Assembly: GCF_902829255.1 (NCBI RefSeq)
Contig: NZ_CADEPK010000353.1
Location: forward strand, 60,199 to 124,198
Length of the DNA: 64,000 bases
Origin: Metabacillus niabensis
GTDB taxonomy: Bacteria > Bacillota > Bacilli > Bacillales > Bacillaceae
Direction: 5' to 3'
The position numbers and the translations under genes are program-made. Below are positions 34,620 to 44,119 of the stretch, one piece after another. The first letter of the stretch is position 1, and each line of letters opens with the position of its first letter. The notes beneath the pieces are model-generated. The model ran no database searches. It had not been told where the DNA came from and saw nothing but the letters and a program-made list of their open reading frames with translations.

Positions 34620-36149
34620 TTAATCGATTATAAGATATGGCCGCATCATATCATAATCCTCATGCTCAAGAACGTGGCAATGCCACACATATTGACCTGA
34701 ATAAGGAGCAAAACGGACAATAACACGAGTTACTTCACCAGAATGTGCAGCAACTGTATCCTTATATCCCCGTTCATTAAGTTCCGGAGGTCGAGCTGGC
34801 CCTGTATATTTGATTTCTCCAGTCTCATTATAATGCGCCAAATCAAATGGTCTCCGATCTAAAATTTGAAATTGAATTAAATGGAGATGTATTGGATGAG
34901 TAAAGCCCATGATATTAATAAATGACCATATTTCTGTCGTACCTAAACCTGGCTTCTCTGTAACTGGATCCGCCCATTTTTTCCCGTTAAGCAATGGAAG
35001 TGGACGACCATATTCATCCGTTGTTCCAGTTAACTTTAAATTCCGATGTGCAGTAATTCGATTTCCCTTAAGTGAAGGGATGTAAGATAAACGCTTTGGA
35101 ATGTTGTTAGTACCCTCTTCTGAAAGAGGTAGGCTAACTTTAAATTTCATCACATCAAATGTTTCATCCTCAGGATCTGGATTTGGACCTAAATCATTTT
35201 TCAAAATAATCTCTTCACCAGCATAATTTGAAAAATCAATTAGTAAATCTGCTCGTTCCGCTGGCTCTAGTGTGAACCTATCAAGCTTCACTGGCTTACG
35301 CAATAACCCTCCATCTGTACCAATTTGAAAAAAGGATTGGCCTGAATCAAGGTATAATTGATAGGAACGGCCATTCGATGCATTCAATAGGCGGAATCGG
35401 TATAAACGGGGTTCAACCTCAAGATAAGGCCATACCTTGCCATTTACTAAAAGCGTATCACCTTGAAAAAACGGAACAATCGATGGATTTGGCAGATTTT
35501 CCGAGGCATTATCAGGCTGGTTAGGATAAAGCAAAGACCCATCATCATGAAAGGAACGATCTAATAGAATGAGAGGAATTTCATACTCCCCTTTTGGAAG
35601 CTTCAAGCTTTCCTCCCTTTTATCACGTAAAATATACATCCCAACAAGACCTGCATAGACGTTAAGCCTAGTCATCCCCATAGCATGATCATGGTACCAT
35701 AACGTAGCTCCACGCTGATGATTTGGATAATGATAAATCTCCCTTTTGAAAAACGGACCTACATGTTGAAAGTCCTTTGTAAACCAAGCTTCTGGATAGC
35801 CGTCACTATCCGGCTCCGTCTCCATGCCATGTAAATGTGTCACCGTTCGAACTTCCGCATCATGCCCGTCATGAAAAATAGAATGATCGACCGGAAGGAA
35901 ATGGTTATCTGGAAGCTGATTTATCCATTTCACATCAACAGGCTCCCCTTGTTTAACATCGAACAACGGGCCTGGGAACTGACGATTATACCCCCATAGT
36001 TTAGTTTCTTCTAAATCTCTATGCAGCTTTTGTGTAAACTCCTCCATCGTCACTTCATAATATGCTGTATGATTATCCTTCTTAAGAGGAGTAGCTACTG
36101 ACATTTTAGGAAGCATATCAACAAATTTTTCAAGTTTTCTTGTCATCAT
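34620..36149 (-). CDS. CotA-like multicopper oxidase (spore coat laccase type)
   Basis: 509 residues from ATG 36149 with GGAG six bases upstream; a longer frame adds 17 residues. All four copper motifs are present: T-H-L-H-G, W-Y-H-D-H-A-M-G, H-P-I-H-L-H and H-C-H-V-L-E-H-E-D-Y-D-M-M, with Met as axial ligand for the type 1 copper. There is no signal peptide, as in B. subtilis CotA (513 residues), an outer spore-coat laccase that oxidises phenols and bilirubin and forms brown pigment. Monocistronic. Spore localisation is inferred from similarity. Confidence 0.92.
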   Translation of the reverse strand: MMTRKLEKFVDMLPKMSVATPLKKDNHTAYYEVTMEEFTQKLHRDLEETKLWGYNRQFPGPLFDVKQGEPVDVKWINQLPDNHFLPVDHSIFHDGHDAEVRTVTHLHGMETEPDSDGYPEAWFTKDFQHVGPFFKREIYHYPNHQRGATLWYHDHAMGMTRLNVYAGLVGMYILRDKREESLKLPKGEYEIPLILLDRSFHDDGSLLYPNQPDNASENLPNPSIVPFFQGDTLLVNGKVWPYLEVEPRLYRFRLLNASNGRSYQLYLDSGQSFFQIGTDGGLLRKPVKLDRFTLEPAERADLLIDFSNYAGEEIILKNDLGPNPDPEDETFDVMKFKVSLPLSEEGTNNIPKRLSYIPSLKGNRITAHRNLKLTGTTDEYGRPLPLLNGKKWADPVTEKPGLGTTEIWSFINIMGFTHPIHLHLIQFQILDRRPFDLAHYNETGEIKYTGPARPPELNERGYKDTVAAHSGEVTRVIVRFAPYSGQYVWHCHVLEHEDYDMMRPYLIID

Positions 36150-36279
36150 ACTCAACTCCACTCCATTATGCTCTATATAGTAGATGACAAAAATACCCAT
36201 TTGTAGATAGGCTATTTCACTAAAAACACTTTATCGTAACGGCAAGAAATTTACGTCATTCTGTTTAGATGTATTTATC

Positions 36280-37218
36280 TTATAAACTGATTATCATCTC
36301 GTTCTTTTCTAATTGAATATTCTTTAATTCACTTTCCTTTTGGTCAATTTGGTTCGATAACTTTATTAAAATTTGATTTACTTTTTCATAATGCTCTCTT
36401 GTTTGTTTTAGTGATTCAGTAATCTTCCCTTGAACCATATAATCAGTGATAAATCCATCAAAGAAGAAATCAGCGAACTTTAGCATCTCAGATATATTTA
36501 CTTCCACTTGAACAGCTTCTTTGACATCTAATAGTTCCTTTTGGAATTGGCGCATTCTTGTTTGAGCTTCATGTAAATCCTTTTCAGCTTGATCAATATG
36601 CTGATGCTTTACAAATCCTGATATTGTCCCCCCGCCGAACATGTCTAAAGCTCCCCAATTTTCTGCGTTTTCCAGCGATGTAATTGCTTGTTTAAGAGAA
36701 TGCTTAACCCGCTCTCCAGCGATTTTTGCTTCTTCAAGCTCTGCTATGTATGCTTTTAAATTACCTTCCTTTTCACTTAATTCAAACACATCATTCGCAT
36801 AAGACAACGAACTCGCTTTAATAAGAGTTTCTTTTTGCAGCAATAACTGCTGATATTCGTATTCCGTATTTTTTAAATGGAATAGCTTTTGCTTGAGCTT
36901 CTGTATTGCTTCTTCAATTTCCATTTTCGATTTTGCCGCCTCTTCAAGCTTATGCTGGGCAGCAAGCAAATCCTGTTTTTCCTTTGATAATTTATCATGC
37001 TTCGACCCAGATAATGTTGCAAATAAGTTCGTTAAGCTAAAGCCTTCTAGCTTCTCAACATCTACCTTCTCTGCCTTAAATTGGATTCTAAGCTCTGATA
37101 ATCGTTCATCAAGTAGTTCTGCTTCCTTATAATAATCTGCTAGTTGGAGCTCATACTTCTCTTTCTTCCGTAAATCCCCTCGTATTTCAACTAGCCTTTC
37201 ATTTATTTCTGTGAACAT
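36280..37218 (-). CDS. Coiled-coil protein of unknown function
   Basis: 312 residues, GGAGGG six bases before the ATG. Long heptad stretches (about 1-55, 60-165, 215-310) predict a rod-like coiled coil, interrupted by a glycine-rich patch, W-G-A-L-D-M-F-G-G-G-T, around residue 190, and a F-F-F-D-G-F-I-T-D-Y segment near 250. There is no signal peptide or membrane span. I do not recognise the family. It sits alone between the CotA-like gene and the iron-uptake operon. Confidence 0.78.
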   Translation of the reverse strand: MFTEINERLVEIRGDLRKKEKYELQLADYYKEAELLDERLSELRIQFKAEKVDVEKLEGFSLTNLFATLSGSKHDKLSKEKQDLLAAQHKLEEAAKSKMEIEEAIQKLKQKLFHLKNTEYEYQQLLLQKETLIKASSLSYANDVFELSEKEGNLKAYIAELEEAKIAGERVKHSLKQAITSLENAENWGALDMFGGGTISGFVKHQHIDQAEKDLHEAQTRMRQFQKELLDVKEAVQVEVNISEMLKFADFFFDGFITDYMVQGKITESLKQTREHYEKVNQILIKLSNQIDQKESELKNIQLEKNEMIISL

Positions 37219-37349
37219 GGAGATCCCTCCTATTAGTACTAGTAATTAATACGCAAATAGGGGAAAAAGGTTTCATCAATCATCAGCCTTATTTCCTATC
37301 AATCTGCTACTCTAAATAATTTCCTTAATAAGCATTTCATAATTTCATA

Positions 37350-37393
37350 TTGTGTAAGTTTTTCCAATAGGTTATCATTGATAATGATTATCG
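37350..37393 (+). promoter_or_regulatory. Promoter with Fur box of the siderophore uptake operon
   Basis: -35 TTGTGT (37350-37355), spacer 17, -10 TATCAT (37373-37378). Directly following, TGATAATGATTATCG (37379-37393) matches the Fur 7-1-7 consensus in 14 of 15 positions and is flanked by further ATT/GAT repeats. Fur-iron binding would block transcription when iron is plentiful. Confidence 0.85.
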
Positions 37394-37431
37394 ATATCAC
37401 TTAGAGAATTACTTCTCATATAAATTACCGA

Positions 37432-37443
37432 CCAACTAGTTGG
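37432..37443. promoter_or_regulatory. Palindrome in the siderophore operon leader
   Basis: Perfect 12-base palindrome CCAACTAGTTGG between the Fur box and the first gene of the operon. Its form resembles TetR-family operators; no such regulator is adjacent. It may mediate second-level control. Confidence 0.4.
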
Positions 37444-37491
37444 AACTAAACAATCAAAAAAAATAAAATCTTTATACGACGGAGGATAAAA

Positions 37492-38478
37492 ATGAAAGGG
37501 AAAAAATATTGGCTTTTAGGTGGAGCGGCATTACTAGCAATTAGCTTATCAGCATGTAGTGATAACAAGGAGACCACTCCTGCGACAGCAAAGGAGGATG
37601 TAACAACAGAAAAGGAAACAAAAGAAGGTCAAGCTACTGAACAGACTATTTCCTACTTAGGAGAAAATTATACGCTACCAGCGGAGGTTAATAATATTGT
37701 CACTGCTAGCCTTGAATCAATGGAGGATGCAGCAATTTTAGGGGTGAAACCAGTCGGTGTACTAGCGATTGCCAACGAAATTCCTACATATCTAGCAAAT
37801 GAATTAGAAGGTGCAGAGTTAATCGGTGATAAATTCGCTCCAAATAACGAGGCTATCCTTGCATTAAAACCAGACGTCATTATCGGCTCATCAAAGTTTC
37901 AGGAGGAAGTTGTAACTCAATTAAATAAAATTCAAACGATGATCCCTTATTCTCATATTTCATCAAATTGGAAAGACAATTTAAAGCTATTAGGACAGCT
38001 TTCTGGAAAGGAATCTGAGGCTGATAGCATCATTGCTGATTATGAAAAAAAGGCAGCTGAGGCAAAGGAAAAAATAGAAGGCTCAATAAAGGATAAGCAA
38101 ATCCTTATTATTCGTGTACGCCAAGGTATTATGAACGTTTATCCTGCAAATGTTTATTTAAATCCAGTACTATATGAAGATTTAGGTGCGCAAATTCCAG
38201 AGGTTATTAGCAACACAAAGGCACAGGCAGAAATTTCATTAGAGGCTTTAGCAGAGGTCAATCCAGATTATATCTTTTTACAATTTGAGACAAGTGAAAA
38301 CAGTGAAAATCCAACTGCACTTGATGAATTAATGGAAAATCCAATTTTCCAAAGTATTGAGGCCGCAAAAAATGATCATGTTTTCGTAAATGTCGTTGAT
38401 CCGTTAGCACAAGGTGGAACTGCTTGGTCAAAAGTTAAATTTCTAGATGCTGCCATCGAAAGCCTCTCAAAGGAATGA
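37492..38478 (+). CDS. Siderophore-binding lipoprotein (FeuA/FecB type)
   Basis: 328 residues; ACGGAGGA before the ATG. Signal peptide with lipobox L-S-A-C (Cys22), a polar acidic linker, then a class III periplasmic-binding fold: I-T...L-E-S-M-E-D-A-A-I-L-G-V-K-P-V-G-V near 75-95, K-P-D-V-I-I-G-S near 125. It captures a ferric siderophore outside the membrane and hands it to the two permeases encoded next. Fur-box control fits iron uptake. Siderophore identity is unknown; the esterase at the end of the operon suggests a trilactone such as bacillibactin. Confidence 0.92.
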   Translation: MKGKKYWLLGGAALLAISLSACSDNKETTPATAKEDVTTEKETKEGQATEQTISYLGENYTLPAEVNNIVTASLESMEDAAILGVKPVGVLAIANEIPTYLANELEGAELIGDKFAPNNEAILALKPDVIIGSSKFQEEVVTQLNKIQTMIPYSHISSNWKDNLKLLGQLSGKESEADSIIADYEKKAAEAKEKIEGSIKDKQILIIRVRQGIMNVYPANVYLNPVLYEDLGAQIPEVISNTKAQAEISLEALAEVNPDYIFLQFETSENSENPTALDELMENPIFQSIEAAKNDHVFVNVVDPLAQGGTAWSKVKFLDAAIESLSKE

Positions 38479-38492
38479 CGAAGGTGTGAAGA

Positions 38493-39506
38493 ATGGTCAT
38501 GACGAAAAACAATTGGCTTGCAACGATGATTCTCGTCATTTCTCCATTATTCATTGTTTTAGCGATTATCGTTTCTATCTCATATGGTGCAAAGGATATT
38601 TCTCCTTTCACTATTTGGGAGGCGCTAACACAATTCAATGGAAATAATGTCGATCATACTATCATTACAACAGCCCGATTACCTCGTGTAATCGCCGCAT
38701 TATTAGTAGGGGCATTTTTAGCGGTTTCCGGTGCAGTCATGCAAGGAATGACGCGAAATTACCTTGCCTCACCTTCAATTATGGGAGTAAATGACGGATC
38801 AGCCTTTGTTATTACGTTGGCAACTGTCTTTATCCCAGGGCTTTCAAATGTACAGATGATTTTATTATCAATGGTTGGCTCTGCTATAGGTGCTGGCTTA
38901 GTTTTTGGCTTTGGCTCCCTTGTAAAAAACGGGCTCTCACCTGTCCGCCTCGCCATTATTGGAACGGTAATTGGGACCTTTTTAAGCAGCATTGCTCAAG
39001 CAATCGCTATGTATTTCCAAGTTTCCCAAACGATTAGTGTTTGGTATAATGCAAAGCTTCAAACAGTAAACCCAGATTTATTGCTCGTATCAATTCCTTT
39101 TGGGATAGTCGGTCTTCTTCTCGCTTTACTCATAGCAAAATCAGTTACGATCGCTTCTTTAGGAGAAGATGTTGCTCTCGGGTTAGGCTTGCGAACAAAA
39201 TGGGTGAAAGCGATTAGCATTCTCTCTGTCATTTGTCTGACCGGAACAGCTGTTGCATTAGTTGGGAAAATTGCCTTTGTCGGACTTGTCATCCCTCATA
39301 TTACCCGCTTTATTGTTGGCGTTGATTATCGTTTAATCATCCCGTGCTCAGCTGTGATTGGCGCGGTTTTCCTAGCGTTTTGCGACATATTTAGCCGATT
39401 CATTAATTATCCTTTTGAAACCCCAGTCGGTGTTGTAACTGCGATGATTGGCATTCCCTTCTTTCTTTATTTAATAAAGACAAAAGGAGGAGGACGCCAT
39501 GGGTAA
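38493..39506 (+). CDS. FecCD-type siderophore permease 1
   Basis: 337 residues with about nine membrane helices. R-L-P-R-V-I-A-A-L-L-V-G-A and G-A-V-M-Q-G-M-T-R-N-Y-L-A-S-P are FecCD family marks, as is F-V-G-L-V-I-P-H-I-T-R. It forms the membrane channel with the next gene product, overlapping it by 8 bases. No ATPase gene is present in the operon, as in B. subtilis feuABC and yfiYZ-yfhA, which share the ATPase YusV. Confidence 0.93.
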   Translation: MVMTKNNWLATMILVISPLFIVLAIIVSISYGAKDISPFTIWEALTQFNGNNVDHTIITTARLPRVIAALLVGAFLAVSGAVMQGMTRNYLASPSIMGVNDGSAFVITLATVFIPGLSNVQMILLSMVGSAIGAGLVFGFGSLVKNGLSPVRLAIIGTVIGTFLSSIAQAIAMYFQVSQTISVWYNAKLQTVNPDLLLVSIPFGIVGLLLALLIAKSVTIASLGEDVALGLGLRTKWVKAISILSVICLTGTAVALVGKIAFVGLVIPHITRFIVGVDYRLIIPCSAVIGAVFLAFCDIFSRFINYPFETPVGVVTAMIGIPFFLYLIKTKGGGRHG

Positions 39507-40530
39507 GCAAGCACTAGGTAGATTTATCATTACAATGCTCGTTTTTTTAGGATTAACCTTTATCGCCTTTTATTTTCATTTAACAAATGGCGCTTTTGAT
39601 ATGTCTGTTGCCGACGTTATCAAAACAATCCTTCACATTGATGCAAATGAACATCACCAATTAGTTATTTTTGAATTTCGCTTACCGCGAATTATCATTG
39701 CTGCAATAGTTGGAATAGGGTTAGGGATTGCCGGAACTGTCATTCAAGGAATCACGCGAAATGGCTTAGCCGATCCTGGAATATTAGGTATTAATGCCGG
39801 CGCTAGCGCTTCAATTGTTTTGTTTATGTTTTTCTTTCAATTCGCTTATACAAACATGAGTGAAAACAATTGGACATCGATCTTGATGATGCCTCTTTTT
39901 GGCTTTGTTGGCGGTTGCCTTGCCGCACTAATCATCTTTCTTTTTGCCATGCGTCGAGGCGTTCTAGATATGCAAAGGCTCATTCTTACAGGAATAGCCA
40001 TTAGCAGCGGCTTTAGTGCTGTTACTCTTTATCTATCATTAAAAATGAATGAAAAGGATTACGAAATGGCTGCTGTTTGGATATCTGGAAGCATCTATCA
40101 GGCGAATTGGACCTTTATCATTGCCATTCTCCCTTGGATTATCCTATTAGGATCAATCATTATAAGAAAAAGCTATTTACTCAATTACTTTCAATTAGAA
40201 GAAACAAGTGTAAGAAGCTTAGGAATTTCGGTAAATAAAGAAAGGGCGATCCTCTTACTATGCAGCATTGGCATTGTAAGTGCATGTGTCTCTGTATCAG
40301 GTGGAATCGGATTTATCGGTTTAATCGCCCCACATATTGCGAGAAGATTAGTCGGAATTGATCATCGCTTCATTGTCCCAGCAAGTGCGATAATTGGGAT
40401 GTTCTTGCTCATTGTCTCAGACTTTTTTGCGAAAACATTATTTGAACCATCAGAGCTCCCTGTAGGAATTGTTATTTCAATTGTCGGCATCCCGTACTTT
40501 TTATATTTATTAGCTAAGGCAAAGGCCTAA
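39499..40530 (+). CDS. FecCD-type siderophore permease 2
   Basis: 343 residues, GGAGGAGG before the ATG inside the end of permease 1. Nine or ten helices; R-L-P-R-I-I-I-A-A-I-V-G and G-T-V-I-Q-G-I-T-R-N-G-L-A-D-P and F-I-G-L-I-A-P-H-I-A-R identify FecCD. It pairs with permease 1 as a heterodimer. A short hairpin region, GGCTATC/GATAGTC, lies between this gene and the esterase. Confidence 0.93.
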   Translation: MGKQALGRFIITMLVFLGLTFIAFYFHLTNGAFDMSVADVIKTILHIDANEHHQLVIFEFRLPRIIIAAIVGIGLGIAGTVIQGITRNGLADPGILGINAGASASIVLFMFFFQFAYTNMSENNWTSILMMPLFGFVGGCLAALIIFLFAMRRGVLDMQRLILTGIAISSGFSAVTLYLSLKMNEKDYEMAAVWISGSIYQANWTFIIAILPWIILLGSIIIRKSYLLNYFQLEETSVRSLGISVNKERAILLLCSIGIVSACVSVSGGIGFIGLIAPHIARRLVGIDHRFIVPASAIIGMFLLIVSDFFAKTLFEPSELPVGIVISIVGIPYFLYLLAKAKA

Positions 40531-40578
40531 AATTTTCGGCTATCTATAGGAGGATAGTCTAAAAGAGGTGATATTTCT

Positions 40579-41373
40579 TTGAAAACTAACGTTCAGTTAG
40601 CTCAAACAGAAGCATGGGAAATCTACTCGCAAATCATGGACTACACATATGAGATAAAGGTTTATCTTCCAGATGAGGAGCCGCCTGAAAAGGGATTTCC
40701 GGTTTATTACCTGTTGGACGGAAATGATTATTTTCAATTCGGACGTGACATTGTTAAGCTACAATCTCGAAACACACAAAAAACAGCGATTTCTCCTGCC
40801 ATCGTCATTGGTATTGGACATAAGCATCTTGAGGAAAGAGTAAAAATGCGTTTTTATGATTTTACACCCCCTGCACCACAATATGTTTATCCTGATCGGA
40901 TAAAGGAAAAGAACTTAAATTTAGGAAAACACGGTGGAGCAGAAAAGTTTCTCACCTTTTTAGAAAGTGAATTACTGCCAATCATTTCGAAAACCTATCA
41001 CATCAATCGTGAAAAACAAGCATTATTTGGTCATTCACTAGGTGGCTTATTCGTACTTTGGACGCTATTTACTCGACCAGAGCTTTTTCAAGTCTATTTG
41101 GCCTCAAGCCCTTCAACATGGTGGAATGATTACGAAATCAGAAAGTACGCGGGGAAGTTCTGTGAAAAGAAAATCAACGTTGATCGTAAACTATTTGTGT
41201 CAGTTGGCAGCGAGGAAATGTTTATGGTGGAAGATGCGAAACAAATTGTTTCAAGCTTAAATGATTATAACATCGAAAAATTACATAAAAGCATCTATGT
41301 GGCACCGGATGAAAATCATGCATCTGTCGTGCCAACAATTATGAGTCGGGCCTTTCGCTTTGCCGCCTTTTGA
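40579..41373 (+). CDS. Siderophore esterase (BesA/IroE-like alpha/beta hydrolase)
   Basis: 264 residues from TTG 40579 with GAGGTG 8 bases before. Alpha/beta hydrolase of the putative esterase family (D13 group): Y-Y-L-L-D-G-N-D near 50, G-H-S-L-G-G nucleophile elbow near 155, catalytic His in E-N-H-A-S near 250. BesA (YbbA), encoded after feuABC in B. subtilis, cleaves the trilactone of ferric bacillibactin to free iron in the cytoplasm. Same order here supports the same role. Confidence 0.88.
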   Translation: MKTNVQLAQTEAWEIYSQIMDYTYEIKVYLPDEEPPEKGFPVYYLLDGNDYFQFGRDIVKLQSRNTQKTAISPAIVIGIGHKHLEERVKMRFYDFTPPAPQYVYPDRIKEKNLNLGKHGGAEKFLTFLESELLPIISKTYHINREKQALFGHSLGGLFVLWTLFTRPELFQVYLASSPSTWWNDYEIRKYAGKFCEKKINVDRKLFVSVGSEEMFMVEDAKQIVSSLNDYNIEKLHKSIYVAPDENHASVVPTIMSRAFRFAAF

Positions 41374-41390
41374 TAAAGCAATTTAATGAG

Positions 41391-41478
41391 AAAAGAGGGT
41401 GACTCAAAAGGGTCTGACCGCCTTGTAAATTGAGTTTGAGGGGTCTGAACCTTTGGTTTTGAGCGACCCTCTTTTTTT
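41391..41478 (+). terminator. Terminator with a long repeat-bearing loop
   Basis: Arms of 19 bases starting AAAAGAGGGT (41391) and ending ACCCTCTTTT (41466-41475), two mismatches, followed by TTT. The 47-base loop contains two related copies of GGGTCTGAACC (41410-41419 and 41440-41451). Ends the siderophore operon. Confidence 0.7.
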
Positions 41479-41532
41479 AAAAAGCTTTATGTAGATACAA
41501 TGGATGTGATAATGAAATGCTCATCAGGAAAA

Positions 41533-42078
41533 CTAACTGTTTTGAGCCTGCATTAGTTCGTAAATTTTACGAGCAGTGTTGACATTTCTCACCGTAACTT
41601 GTTTGTATATCTTTGTACCAATGATTTTTGACTTTCCGCTTTTGGTTACATTTTGCTTATCGACTGACCAAAGGATTGCACCTGGGACATATTTGACTGT
41701 GTCAATATTCGGTTTAATGACAAGATTCTCAAGAACAGATTCATCATCGATTTCATCCCATAAAAACATGACATCACTTGACATGTCTTTGTCATTTTTC
41801 CATGTGTCAGGAATAACGCTAATTATTCCCCCGACATCATCTATACTGCGAACTACTACTTTAATTTGCAATCCGAAATCACGCTCGATTGCCTCTTCCA
41901 ACATGCTAGGTAGTTCCGTTTTTGATAAGACTTTGTTTGAAAAAATAATATTACCTGTATTGATGTATGTTACAACATCTTTCATCCCGGCTTGTTCAAA
42001 CGTTTGTTTAAGCAGCTTCATGTCAATTTTATTTTTTCCACCAACATTAATCCCCCGAAGCAAAGCAACATAAACCAT
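41533..42078 (-). CDS. DUF1697 family protein
   Basis: 181 residues from ATG 42078; AAAGGTGG sits six bases before it, while the ATG two codons earlier touches it. The start V-Y-V-A-L-L-R-G-I-N-V-G-G-K-N-K-I, then G-M-K-D-V-V-T-Y-I-N-T-G-N-I-I-F, is the DUF1697 signature. Proteins of this family are soluble and widespread, without a known activity. Monocistronic; it converges on the siderophore operon. Confidence 0.88.
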   Translation of the reverse strand: MVYVALLRGINVGGKNKIDMKLLKQTFEQAGMKDVVTYINTGNIIFSNKVLSKTELPSMLEEAIERDFGLQIKVVVRSIDDVGGIISVIPDTWKNDKDMSSDVMFLWDEIDDESVLENLVIKPNIDTVKYVPGAILWSVDKQNVTKSGKSKIIGTKIYKQVTVRNVNTARKIYELMQAQNS

Positions 42079-42199
42079 ACCCATCCACCTTTCAACTTTT
42101 TACATATAAATCCATTATATTATTAGCGATGATACTTGTCATACTAAACCTTTGGCTCTTATCTCTTCATTTTATTCTAGTAATTAACGGATCAAAAAA

Positions 42200-43669
42200 T
42201 CATTCCTCTATAGAATGGAAGCGAACCTCGGGATAGTTAGCGTTTTGCTTATATATTAACCTTCCATCTATCCCTTGCAAATGGATAGAAAAGAAATCGA
42301 CTACATATTTGTTTAAAATTTCAGTACCTCGTTTTCCATCGATTGAGCCTGTATAGCCAATTAAGCTTAATAGATTAGAAAAAAGCTGGAAGTCTGTAAA
42401 ATTATAATGCTTCGTTCCTTTAATAGAGATCATTACCCCTCGTGAAGCGAGAGATTGATTAATTACTTCAAATTCTTTTCGCTTATAATTCATTAATTCA
42501 TTCCATTCTTCCTCTGTCATATTACTTGTATTTGTCACTTGATTCTTTTCAATTTCTTCCTTCTGAACGATAAATTCTTCAGGCTGAATGAACATAAATG
42601 GTTTTGTTGAACTAGGTATACTATCCATGTTATACAGCGTACCATCCATATTGATCCCTGCCTTTATTCGTTCATTTGTAGCTACCGCATTGAAAGCTGT
42701 TGCTCCTCCAAACGAATGCCCCATCATGCCAATATTGTTTAAGTCTAGCTTTCCTTCAAATTTACTTCGAATTGCTCCGTTATTTATTTTCTCTAGATTA
42801 TCAAGAACAAATTGTAAATCCGCCATCCAAACCTCTCCGTATTTCTTGCTAGTGCCAAAAAAGTCGGTTAGCGCATCCTTTGCTTTAAATCCAGTGACTG
42901 TTCCATCAGGAAAAGCAGTTGCTGCTGTAAAATACGGATGATCAATTGCGATCGCAATAAAGCCGTTACTGGCAAGATTCTCAGCCTGAGTTGTATGCAA
43001 TACCCTACTCGTACCACCACCATGACTAATAAGAACAACCGGAAGCGATGTCTTTGTATCTATTAAACGTGCATCCTCATAAGCATTGCTTTTTATATAT
43101 TTCCAATAGTCGAGCATAAATGAAGGAACCCCTAATGATTCTGCAAAAGCCTTTTTATACTTTTGTAAAATTTCTTTATCCTGAGGAATCAGATATTGCC
43201 TTTTTCTCTTATTAACATTTTCTGCTGGATACCAAACCTGTACGATAAGCTCTCTCTTTCCATCCTCGCTTTCACTAAATGGATCCACTCTTTTTTCATC
43301 AATAAAATGAAATGTCTGTGTACCTACTTTATATGGTCCCTGAACCTCTGGCAGGTTAAACACTGGAAAAGATAAAGATAAAAAAATGGAGACCGCTATG
43401 AGCAGTACTGCAAAGAAATGGCAGCAAACCCTTATAAACCTCACCTTTATTTTTAATCGAAGGAACGAAATAATCATTAGCAGGAAGGTGAGAAAATAAA
43501 GAAACACCATTTGCCAACGATAGCCTTCAAAGATGAGCTGACAAACGAATATTCCAAGGCTAAAGCATATTGTCGCTATCCTTATGTTACGGCTAATCTT
43601 CATACGAAACCAAACATTTACTAACAAGCTTATACATGATAAAACTAGTAGCAATTCTAATATTCTCAT
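42200..43669 (-). CDS. Membrane-anchored PAF-acetylhydrolase-like esterase
   Basis: 489 residues from ATG 43669 (AAGGAG 9 bases upstream). Three or four N-terminal helices (1-110) precede an alpha/beta hydrolase domain: V-Q-V-W-Y-P-A, V-V-L-I-S-H-G-G-G, G-M-M-G-H-S-F-G-G nucleophile elbow, and T-K-H-Y-N-F-T-D at the end with the probable catalytic His. This layout matches the platelet-activating-factor acetylhydrolase/lipase group. It is expected to face the outside and act on ester substrates. It stands alone. Confidence 0.82.
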   Translation of the reverse strand: MRILELLLVLSCISLLVNVWFRMKISRNIRIATICFSLGIFVCQLIFEGYRWQMVFLYFLTFLLMIISFLRLKIKVRFIRVCCHFFAVLLIAVSIFLSLSFPVFNLPEVQGPYKVGTQTFHFIDEKRVDPFSESEDGKRELIVQVWYPAENVNKRKRQYLIPQDKEILQKYKKAFAESLGVPSFMLDYWKYIKSNAYEDARLIDTKTSLPVVLISHGGGTSRVLHTTQAENLASNGFIAIAIDHPYFTAATAFPDGTVTGFKAKDALTDFFGTSKKYGEVWMADLQFVLDNLEKINNGAIRSKFEGKLDLNNIGMMGHSFGGATAFNAVATNERIKAGINMDGTLYNMDSIPSSTKPFMFIQPEEFIVQKEEIEKNQVTNTSNMTEEEWNELMNYKRKEFEVINQSLASRGVMISIKGTKHYNFTDFQLFSNLLSLIGYTGSIDGKRGTEILNKYVVDFFSIHLQGIDGRLIYKQNANYPEVRFHSIEE

Positions 43670-44119
43670 CTTTTCATTCTCCTTATAGGAATTCTCCATT
43701 TACTTTGATATCAATCATAATGTCCCGAGTTTAAAAACGACTCCTAAGTTTGGTTAAAATTCGGTTAAATAGCTAAAAAGGCAATAGATAAAGTGGTAAC
43801 CTCCACCATCTATTGCCTTGCTTTTTTGTAGATTTTAAAGTTTGCCATTGTAAAGCCCAGACTACTACTCTCCTTCGCTAAGAAGATAAGCGACAACTGC
43901 ATAACTTCACGTATTGCTCACAACCCACTCTGCTAAAAAGCTCAATCTCATTAATTACATTCTATTAAAATTCATCAATTGTCTACATTTCTGTTACATA
44001 GCTACCTTGACGGTTAAAGGATATTCTTGTTATTCTAAGTCATTGTTATTAGTTAATCTAGTTAACAATTCACATCCTTGATCTTCCTAATAAAATCGGT
44101 TTTACGTGGAGGTTATCTT
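43670..44119. other. Divergent intergenic region with orphan hairpin
   Basis: 450 bp between divergent genes. It contains a 12+4-bp hairpin at 43775-43826 and no gene with a ribosome binding site. The rest (43840-44050) shows nothing recognised. Confidence 0.5.
43775..43826. terminator. Terminator-like hairpin in a divergent region
   Basis: Stem AAGGCAATAGAT (43778-43789) / ATCTATTGCCTT (43808-43819) with an inner GTGG/CCAC. TTTTTT follows on the plus strand and TTTTT on the minus. A terminator is unexpected here, where genes diverge. Confidence 0.6.
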
